From Deinococcus sp. (GTDB lineage Bacteria; Deinococcota; Deinococci; Deinococcales; Deinococcaceae), in NCBI GenBank assembly GCA_018260275.1, contig JAGLBK010000005.1:1-35753 (forward strand): a stretch of DNA of 35,753 nucleotides. Direction: 5' to 3'. The notes below the pieces were generated by a model. That model saw only the letters and a list, made by a program, of their open reading frames with translations, did no database searches and was not told the DNA's origin. The position numbers and the translations under genes are program-made. Below are positions 30,396 through 35,753 of this stretch, piece after piece (position 1 is the stretch's first letter; each line of letters starts with the position of its first letter).

Positions 30396-33071
30396 TCACA
30401 ACGCCGTTTCCAGCGCCCCCAAAGCCCCTTCCGCGTCGGTAATCCCCGCCTGCGCCATGTCGGGCCGCCCGCCGCCCTTGCCGCCGCCCGCCGCTGCCAG
30501 CTTGCCGACCAGTTGCCCGGCGTGTGCGCCGCGTTCCACCGCCGCTTTGCTGGCTTTGACCACCAGCCCCTTGTCTGAGGCCAGCACCACGAGGTCAGCC
30601 CCGCTGCTGTCCAGCATCCTGTCGGCGGCGCTGCGGAGTTCGTTGCCCTCAATGCCGCTCAGTTTGAGGCTGGCGACCTTGAACCCGCCGAGTTCCCGCG
30701 TCTGGGCCGCGCTGCCCCCGCCCCCGCCCATCTGGGCTTCGGCCAGTTGCTTACGCACGGCAGCGGTTTCCTTCTCGGCGGCTTTCAGCTGGGTTTGCAG
30801 GCCGCTCACGCGGGCTTCCAGGCCCTCCGGGTTGGTGTTCAGCAGCGCGGCGACCTTCGCGGAAGCGTTGAGGCGTTCGCGCAGCCACGCGGTTGCCGCC
30901 TCGCCCGCCAGCGCCTCAATGCGCCGCACGCCCGCCGCCACGTTCTCGTCGGACAAAATTACGAACGCGCCGATGTCCCCGGTGCGCGTAACGTGCGCCC
31001 CACCGCAAAGTTCCATGCTGGACACCGCCACGCCGCCGTAATCCACATCGCCTTCGACTTTCACCACGCGCACGGTGTCGCCGTATTTTTCCCCAAACAG
31101 GGCGGTGGCTCCGGCGGCTTTGGCCTCGGCAATCGGCATTTCGCGCCACGACACGGCGAAGTTGGCGCTCACCCAGCGGCTGACCAGGGTTTCCACGGCG
31201 GCCAGTTCTTCGGCGCTCAGCGCGGCCCCGTGCGAGAAGTCAAAGCGCAGTTGGTCGGCGGCCACCCGCGAGCCTTTTTGCTGCACACCCGCGCCCAGCA
31301 CGGCCCGCAGCGCGGCATGCAGCAGGTGGGTGGCGGTGTGGTGGCGCTGAATGGCGGCGCGGCCGGGCGCGACCACGGCCCGCACCTTCGCGCCTTCCTT
31401 CAGCTCGCCCTGCTCCACCAGCACGCTGTGCAGGAACACGCCCTGCTTGGTCTTCTGGGTGTCGCGCACGACGCCGCTGCCACCTTCCCATTCCAGCCGC
31501 CCGGTGTCCCCAACTTCGCCGCCGCCCTCGCCGTAAAAAGGCGTCTGAGACAGAATGACGGTGGCCTCGCTGCCCGCGCCGAGGCTGCCCAGGCGTTCGC
31601 TGCCGCCGACCAGGGCGACCACTTCACCTTCCGCCTGAAGATGGTCGTAGCCCACGAATTGCGTGGCGGGCAGCCCTTCCAGCGCCTCCTGATTGCCGCC
31701 GAACAGTTCGGATTTGCCGTACTTGCTGCCCTCGCGCGAAAGCTGCTGGTCTTTTTCCAGACTCTCGGCGTAGCCCGCCTCGTCCACGCTCACGCCGTAT
31801 TCCTCGGCGATTTCCTTGGTCAGGTCAATCGGGAAACCGTAGGTGCCGTACAGCGTAAACGCCTCGTCGCCCGCCAGCGTCTGCCCCTTCTGCATCCCGC
31901 CCAGCAGCTTGCCCAGGCGCTGAATGCCGGTTTCCAGAGTCCGCAGGAACAGTTCTTCCTCGGCCTTCATCGCGGCTTCCACGCGGCTCTGGTTGGCCTT
32001 CAGTTCGGGGTACGCCTCGCCCATGCTGGCGACCACAAGGCCGACCAGTTCAAACAATTTCGGCTCGCGGAAGCCCAGCATGTAGCCGTGGCGAATGGCC
32101 CGGCGCATGATTTTGCGGGTGGTGTAGCCGCGCCCGGTGTTGGAAAAGGCGGTGCCGTCGGCCAGAATCATGCTCACGCTGCGGATGTGCTCGGCCACCA
32201 CGCGGTGCGACACGCTGACTTCGCCCTGGTAGGGTTGGCCTGACAGTTCCGCCACTTTCTCAATAATGGGCTTGAACACGTCGTTGCTGTAGAAGTCCGG
32301 CACGTCCTGCACCACGCTGGCGACGCGCTCCAGGCCCATGCCGGTATCGATGTTCTTGAAGGGCAAATCCTTCAGCACCGGCTGGCCGTTCTCGTCCAAA
32401 TCCTGGCGGTCAAACTGCGGGAAAACGAGGTTCCAGACTTCCAGAAAGCGGGCGCTCTCGCGGGTGGCGAAGTAGTCGCCCCAGGTGTCGTCACCGTATT
32501 TGGGGCCACGGTCGTAGTAAATCTCCGAGCAGGGGCCGCAGGGTCCGTTGGGACCTTCCAGCGGCGCGTTGGCAGGCCAGAAGTTCTCGTCGGCGTCGAA
32601 GCGGTGGATGTGTTCGGCGGGCAGGCCCACATCCTGCGTCCAGTAACCAAATGCCTCGTCGTCGTCCTTGTAAATGGTGACGTACATCTTGTCCTTGTCC
32701 ATGCCCATCCACTCGGGGCTGGTCAGAAATTCCCAGGCCCAGGCAATCGCGTCCTTCTTGAAGTAGTCGCCGAAGGAAAAGTTGCCCATCATCTCAAAGA
32801 GGCTGAGGTGGCGGCGGGTGCGGCCCACGTTCTCGATGTCGCCCACGCGCACGCACTTCTGGGCGGTGGTCACGCGCTTGCTAGCCTGTCCGTCGAACAC
32901 GGCGGGCGCACCCATGAAATTGTCCTTGAAGGGCTGCATCCCGGCCACCGTGAACAGCGTGGTGGGGTCGGGCGCGGTGGTGGAGTGGCTGGGCAAAATC
33001 AGGTGGCCCTTGCTGTGAAAAAACTGCAAAAACATCGTGCGGATGTCACTGGTAGAAAGGCTGCGTGTCAT
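30396..33071 (-). CDS. alaS: Alanine-tRNA ligase
   Basis: 891 aa, full length. The class II aminoacylation domain begins D-I-R-T-M-F-L-Q-F-F and contains H-S-T-T-A-P-D-P-T-T-L-F-T-V-A-G-M-Q-P-F-K and G-P-N-G-P-C-G-P-C-S-E-I. The editing domain carries H-H-T-A-T-H-L-L-H-A-A-L and the zinc-binding C-G-G-A-H. The C-terminal C-Ala domain (G-G-G-K-G-G-G-R-P-D-M-A-Q-A-G) closes the protein. It charges tRNA-Ala and hydrolyses mis-charged Ser or Gly. The start ATG 33071 lies 7 nt after a TAAACT hexamer, suggesting a leaderless mRNA. No upstream T-box or other leader. Confidence 0.97.
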   Translation of the reverse strand: MTRSLSTSDIRTMFLQFFHSKGHLILPSHSTTAPDPTTLFTVAGMQPFKDNFMGAPAVFDGQASKRVTTAQKCVRVGDIENVGRTRRHLSLFEMMGNFSFGDYFKKDAIAWAWEFLTSPEWMGMDKDKMYVTIYKDDDEAFGYWTQDVGLPAEHIHRFDADENFWPANAPLEGPNGPCGPCSEIYYDRGPKYGDDTWGDYFATRESARFLEVWNLVFPQFDRQDLDENGQPVLKDLPFKNIDTGMGLERVASVVQDVPDFYSNDVFKPIIEKVAELSGQPYQGEVSVSHRVVAEHIRSVSMILADGTAFSNTGRGYTTRKIMRRAIRHGYMLGFREPKLFELVGLVVASMGEAYPELKANQSRVEAAMKAEEELFLRTLETGIQRLGKLLGGMQKGQTLAGDEAFTLYGTYGFPIDLTKEIAEEYGVSVDEAGYAESLEKDQQLSREGSKYGKSELFGGNQEALEGLPATQFVGYDHLQAEGEVVALVGGSERLGSLGAGSEATVILSQTPFYGEGGGEVGDTGRLEWEGGSGVVRDTQKTKQGVFLHSVLVEQGELKEGAKVRAVVAPGRAAIQRHHTATHLLHAALRAVLGAGVQQKGSRVAADQLRFDFSHGAALSAEELAAVETLVSRWVSANFAVSWREMPIAEAKAAGATALFGEKYGDTVRVVKVEGDVDYGGVAVSSMELCGGAHVTRTGDIGAFVILSDENVAAGVRRIEALAGEAATAWLRERLNASAKVAALLNTNPEGLEARVSGLQTQLKAAEKETAAVRKQLAEAQMGGGGGSAAQTRELGGFKVASLKLSGIEGNELRSAADRMLDSSGADLVVLASDKGLVVKASKAAVERGAHAGQLVGKLAAAGGGKGGGRPDMAQAGITDAEGALGALETAL

Positions 33072-33078
33072 GCCCGGC

Positions 33079-33084
33079 AGTTTA
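33079..33084 (-). promoter_or_regulatory. Candidate leaderless -10 of alaS
   Basis: TAAACT on the minus strand ends 7 nt before ATG 33071, in the 25-bp gap after the preceding gene's stop. Confidence 0.4.
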
Positions 33085-33096
33085 GCGCGGTGCCCT

Positions 33097-33507
33097 TTAT
33101 TTCAGCTGGCACTGGTAGGCGATGATGTGATTCTTGCCCTGGTACGGTTGCAGGGCGGCCATCATAAAGCCCGATGGGGTCTTCATGCTGCTCAGATCGG
33201 CATAGATGCGGCTCATCTGCCCCGGGATCAAGTCCGATTTGAGCAACTGGTCGGCCCGGCCCCCCAGTCTCTGGCGCGTGACCCGTAGCAGCGTTTCATG
33301 AGCGAATTTCAGGTGCGCGGGTCTGGCGTCGGCGAACATATCCACGACCCGGTAGTGTCCCTCGCAGGCGTGGCCGGTGAACCTCTGCGCCTCGCGGTTG
33401 ATGCTGTCTACGGCGGTCTGGTTGATAGCGAGGTCGTGTGCGCCAGCGGCCTGGGCTGTCGCTCCCAGGGTCAGGGCGATAAGGAAGGACGGCAGCAGGC
33501 GGGACAT
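33097..33507 (-). CDS. Small secreted protein with a probable disulfide
   Basis: 136 aa from ATG 33507. The signal peptide M-S-R-L-L-P-S-F-L-I-A-L-T-L-G-A-T-A-Q-A is cleaved near residue 20. The mature chain has Cys in G-H-A-C-E-G-H-Y and again in the very last residues (A-Y-Q-C-Q-L-K). The next gene upstream, also secreted, ends in Y-Q-C-K-M-T and has one other Cys, so the two may be distant paralogues. No family recognised. It lies 26 bp from alaS on the same strand and may partly share transcription. Confidence 0.7.
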   Translation of the reverse strand: MSRLLPSFLIALTLGATAQAAGAHDLAINQTAVDSINREAQRFTGHACEGHYRVVDMFADARPAHLKFAHETLLRVTRQRLGGRADQLLKSDLIPGQMSRIYADLSSMKTPSGFMMAALQPYQGKNHIIAYQCQLK

Positions 33508-33519
33508 GCCCCCGACCTT

Positions 33520-33549
33520 AACACGGGAACATTTCAACACGGGAACATT
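33520..33549. repeat. Short tandem repeat upstream of the secreted-protein gene
   Basis: AACACGGGAACATT occurs twice, 16 bp apart (33520 and 33536), just ahead of ATG 33507 on the minus strand. It could be an operator or a slippage product. Confidence 0.6.
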
Positions 33550-33653
33550 GCATGTCGCCTTGCAAATGCCGCCCAAACGCAGCGGCGGCTTTCCGCGCCC
33601 GTGCGGCAGGCACTGGAGGAACCGGCGGCGAAGCGCGGCCCGCCCTTAGCCGT

Positions 33654-34094
33654 TCAGGTCATCTTGCACTGGTAGGTCACCTTGTCGAGGGTGAATTTGA
33701 GGCCGAACATGCGCCACAGCCCCAGCACGGCGTTCATGGTAAACGGGGTAAAGGGCTGCTGCTTGACCACGTAGCGGTCGTAATACCCGCTGACCGCCGG
33801 GGCGCTCTTGCCGGTTTCGAGGACATATTTGCCTTCGTCGTTGTACTCGATGCGGGCCGCTTTGATGGTGCGGTCGTTGACCCGGATCAGGTACAGCCGT
33901 CCGAGGGCCTCGGGCTTGCCGGGAGCCTGGCAGGAAAACTGCTTGAGGAACAGCGTCTTGCCTCCCACCGGTTCGAGTTCCTGGACGTGGGTCAGGGGTG
34001 TGGGCAGCTGCGCGTGGGCGGTTCCACTGCCGAGGCTTCCAGCCAGCAGCCCAGCGATCAGCACAGTCGGCAGAGTGGTGCGGGGCGAGGTCAT
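33654..34094 (-). CDS. Small secreted protein, possible paralogue of its neighbour
   Basis: 146 aa from ATG 34094 (M-T-S-P-R-T-T-L-P-T-V-L-I-A-G-L-L-A-G-S-L-G). Signal peptide with cleavage after A-H-A near residue 30. The mature part is about 115 residues of mixed beta character with two cysteines, Q-F-S-C-Q-A-P-G and the C-terminal Y-Q-C-K-M-T. An ATG a few codons upstream is in frame but gives a poorer signal peptide. No family recognised. Function probably extracytoplasmic. Confidence 0.7.
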   Translation of the reverse strand: MTSPRTTLPTVLIAGLLAGSLGSGTAHAQLPTPLTHVQELEPVGGKTLFLKQFSCQAPGKPEALGRLYLIRVNDRTIKAARIEYNDEGKYVLETGKSAPAVSGYYDRYVVKQQPFTPFTMNAVLGLWRMFGLKFTLDKVTYQCKMT

Positions 34095-34218
34095 AACGCT
34101 TTGTAGTACACCCGTGGGCTGCACACAAGATGAAAGGGCAGCAGAGCCGCTTCGTTAAGCGAATGCCCAGCCCGCCCGGCAATTTTCTCAGAAGCCAGTC
34201 AGGTGGACCTTTTTCTCA

Positions 34219-34246
34219 TGACTCGCACGGCCAAAGCGCCTTAAAT
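34219..34246 (+). promoter_or_regulatory. Promoter of the secreted TPR gene
   Basis: -35-like TGACTC (34219-34224), 16-nt spacer, -10 TTAAAT (34241-34246), 7 nt before ATG 34254, so the mRNA may be leaderless; the GGAG just before the start is too close to be a good Shine-Dalgarno. Confidence 0.45.
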
Positions 34247-34253
34247 CGGAGCT

Positions 34254-34940
34254 ATGAAGCGTTCTTTCCTCTCCCTCGCTGCCCTGAGTCTGTCCAGTCT
34301 GATTCTGTCGGGCAGCGCCCTCGCCAGCCCCGCCACCGATGAACTCAGTGCCGGACATTACGCCCGGGCCTACGACCTCGCGCAGCAGAGCGGCGACCTG
34401 CCGACGGCCAGCAGCGCGGCGCTGGCGGCCATCACCTTTACGCCCTCGCCCGACAGTGCGGCCATCGACCGGGCGCTGAAGGCGGCGCAGGCGGCAGTCC
34501 AGGCCAACCCGAACAGTGGGCAGGCGCACCTCGATCTGGCCGGGGCCTATGGCCTGCGGGCCAACACCAGCGGCCTGAGCCCGGCGGCCTACCGGCTGGC
34601 CCGCGACGCCAGGGGCGAAATCGAACGCGCCGTGGCGCTCGACCCGCACTCGGCGCGGGCGCTGGCGGCCCTGGCCCGCTGGCATGCCGGGGCCTATGCC
34701 CGCGCGGGGCGCCTCAGCGGGGGCAACCCCGACACGGCCCGCAAGCTGGCAACGCAGGCGCTGGCCGGAGCCGCCAACGACATCGCCGTCTATGTGAACG
34801 TCGCCACTGCGTTGAGCGACCTGAAAGACTCGCGTAGCGCCCGCACCGTGCTTGACCGGGCGCTGTCGCTGACGCCGCAAAATGCGGTGGAACGCGATTA
34901 TCAGGCGCAGGGAAAAGCGCTGCTGACGAAGTTGAAGTGA
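34254..34940 (+). CDS. Secreted TPR-repeat protein
   Basis: 228 aa. The signal peptide M-K-R-S-F-L-S-L-A-A-L-S-L-S-S-L-I-L-S-G-S-A-L-A is cleaved near residue 24. Helical repeats with the TPR pattern follow: A-L-K-A-A-Q-A-A-V-Q-A-N-P-N-S-G-Q-A-H-L-D-L-A, then I-E-R-A-V-A-L-D-P-H-S-A-R-A-L-A-A-L-A, and A-R-T-V-L-D-R-A-L-S-L-T-P-Q-N. They form a protein-protein binding scaffold in the periplasm-like space. Partner unknown. Its divergent neighbour is also secreted. Confidence 0.8.
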   Translation: MKRSFLSLAALSLSSLILSGSALASPATDELSAGHYARAYDLAQQSGDLPTASSAALAAITFTPSPDSAAIDRALKAAQAAVQANPNSGQAHLDLAGAYGLRANTSGLSPAAYRLARDARGEIERAVALDPHSARALAALARWHAGAYARAGRLSGGNPDTARKLATQALAGAANDIAVYVNVATALSDLKDSRSARTVLDRALSLTPQNAVERDYQAQGKALLTKLK

Positions 34941-34998
34941 AGCTGGCCCGCCGCGCCCCCGCTCTCCTGTCTCCCATGACCAATGCGCCCACTCACCA

Positions 34999-35028
34999 TT
35001 GTCCTTAAGTCTACATAAGTAGTACTAT
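34999..35028 (+). promoter_or_regulatory. Promoter and possible operator of padR
   Basis: -35 TTGTCC (34999-35004), 18-nt spacer, -10 TACTAT (35023-35028), 6 nt before ATG 35035: a leaderless start. The spacer contains the dyad CTACATAAGTAG and the -10 overlaps the palindrome TAGTACTA, fitting an autoregulated PadR operator. Confidence 0.6.
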
Positions 35029-35034
35029 CTGGCT

Positions 35035-35349
35035 ATGTTCAAGCGTAGACGTTCACCCAGTCCGCATACGGCGGCTGTCCTCCTCGCGCTGCTGGACGCC
35101 TATCCCCAACCCACTTACGGCTACGACCTGAGTCTCAAAACCGAGCTGAAATCGGGAACGCTGTATCCCATTTTGCAGCGCCTGCACGAGAGCGACCTGC
35201 TCAGCGCCGAGTGGCAGCCCAGCCCCCACGAGGGCAAACCGCCGCGCCATATCTACACGCTTACGGCGGCGGGGCTGGAACTGGCCCGCCAGCAGCGGCA
35301 GGACAGAGCGGCACAAACCAGCCAGCAGGGCCGCGAGGTGAAGGCATGA
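35035..35349 (+). CDS. PadR-family transcriptional regulator
   Basis: 104 aa. The winged-helix PadR signature is clear: T-Y-G-Y-D-L-S-L (about 27-34), S-G-T-L-Y-P-I-L-Q-R-L-H-E-S-D-L-L (about 40-56) and P-P-R-H-I-Y-T-L-T-A-A-G (the wing). It is the short PadR type with only one C-terminal helix. It represses its own operon by binding a palindrome as a dimer (family knowledge), matching the dyad at its promoter. Its stop overlaps the start of the next gene by ATGA, so the intended partner was translationally coupled. That partner is cut by an IS after six codons. Confidence 0.9.
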   Translation: MFKRRRSPSPHTAAVLLALLDAYPQPTYGYDLSLKTELKSGTLYPILQRLHESDLLSAEWQPSPHEGKPPRHIYTLTAAGLELARQQRQDRAAQTSQQGREVKA

Positions 35350-35366
35350 GCAAAAAAGTGGATTAG
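35346..35366 (+). pseudogene. padR partner gene truncated by IS insertion
   Basis: ATG AGC AAA AAA GTG GAT, then TAG formed by the IS end. The ATG overlaps the padR stop (ATGA), showing the gene was the second of an operon. PadR partners of this class are often small membrane proteins or permeases; identity cannot be read from six codons. Confidence 0.65.
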
Positions 35367-35753
35367 ACCTCCTGCGAAAGTCAGCTGGTAAATTTTAGAG
35401 GTGTCAAACGGTCAATTTGAGCAGGTTCTGAAATTGAATCGGTGTACCTTCCGACGGAGAACAGGGGTTTATCCTGAAACGTTTCTAGCCATGCTAGAAG
35501 TGCTTCAACAGCGAGAAAGCAGTAAAAGGCGTTCCGGTCGCCCACCTGCTCTTTGTCTGGGCGACCAGCTTCTTATGACTCTGGAATTCTGGCGAGAATA
35601 CCGCACTTACTTCCACATAGGTCAGGCTTGGGGGGTGAACGAAACCACCGTCCAACGAACTGTAGAGCGTGTCGAAGACACGCTCCTAGTCAGTGAAAAG
35701 TTCACCTTACCAGGCAAGAAGGCTGTCAAAGACGATGCCTGGGTCTGGACAGC
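35364..35753 (+). mobile_element. IS5-like insertion sequence, left part
   Basis: It begins with TAGACCTCCTGCGAAAGTC, similar to the ends of MITE-like element B, and continues into a transposase-like frame. The right part lies outside the window, so length and target duplication are unknown. Confidence 0.75.
35401..35753 (+). CDS. IS5-family transposase, N-terminal part (partial)
   Basis: From GTG 35401 the frame is open to the window end (117 codons). The start reads V-S-N-G-Q-F-E-Q-V-L-K-L-N-R. Residues about 46-88 hold a recognisable orfA pattern of the IS5 group: R-R-S-G-R-P-P-A-L-C-L-G-D-Q-L-L-M-T-L-E-F-W-R-E-Y-R-T-Y, followed by a helix-turn-helix (H-I-G-Q-A-W-G-V-N-E-T-T-V-Q-R-T-V-E). 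The DDE catalytic part would be in the missing 3' portion, often reached by a programmed frameshift in this group. The GTG is 37 bp inside the IS. Confidence 0.8.
   Translation, partial: MSNGQFEQVLKLNRCTFRRRTGVYPETFLAMLEVLQQRESSKRRSGRPPALCLGDQLLMTLEFWREYRTYFHIGQAWGVNETTVQRTVERVEDTLLVSEKFTLPGKKAVKDDAWVWT

Noticed and set aside
30747..32243. 498-codon plus-strand frame opposite alaS
   Set aside because: Shadow of alaS, which is full length and conserved.

Overview
The window looks like a chromosomal segment of a Deinococcus-type bacterium. The sequence is GC-rich. Many genes have a -10 hexamer only 6-7 nt before the start codon, a leaderless arrangement common in Deinococcus. The gene set also fits: a DUF11/beta-barrel envelope operon, a DdrA/Rad52-like protein, an alkyltransferase-like protein, and housekeeping genes (folC, pyrE, mscL, alaS, tRNAs). 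I assign the genus by pattern only and cannot name the species.

Layout. 1-3.3 kb: end of an amidohydrolase, tRNA-Thr, folC, a small anchored-protein gene with an in-frame amber codon, and an M20D amidohydrolase. 3.4-8.6 kb: a small basic protein, an alkyltransferase-like DNA-repair protein, a membrane-anchored cytochrome c, an rtcB RNA-ligase gene broken by a 20-bp tandem duplication, a nest of two MITE-like elements, an M20 dipeptidase whose stop codon lies in one of those elements, and a small membrane protein. 8.7-11.1 kb: an RNase H-fold protein, pyrE and mscL. 11.1-19.7 kb: a leftward three-gene envelope operon (738-aa secreted protein, strong terminator, 923-aa DUF11/SdrD-B-like protein, 1120-aa beta-barrel protein). 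20.1-24.2 kb: a VWA-domain protein, an EamA transporter and a DEAD-box helicase with disordered tails. 24.4-26.4 kb: tRNA-Phe, tRNA-Asp, a DdrA-like/metallophosphoesterase gene pair and tRNA-Trp. 26.4-30.3 kb: a decayed two-helix membrane-protein gene, a beta-lactamase-fold hydrolase, a SUKH-type protein and three poorly characterised genes. 30.4-35.8 kb: alaS, two small secreted cysteine-pair proteins, a secreted TPR protein, and a padR regulator whose partner gene is cut at codon 6 by an IS5-like element running off the window.

Themes. (1) Envelope: the 11-20 kb operon probably builds a surface structure. A perfect hairpin-plus-T-run terminator after its first gene would make that product much more abundant than the two downstream proteins. 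(2) Genome flux: there are four disrupted genes and three mobile-element signatures. The ends of the 121-bp element at 6805-6925 resemble the IS end at 35364, so the IS may mobilise the MITE. (3) DNA/RNA maintenance: the DdrA-like/phosphoesterase pair, the alkyltransferase-like protein, the RNase H-fold protein, a helicase and the broken rtcB. The best candidates for an under-described system are the DdrA-like/metallophosphoesterase pair and the envelope operon.
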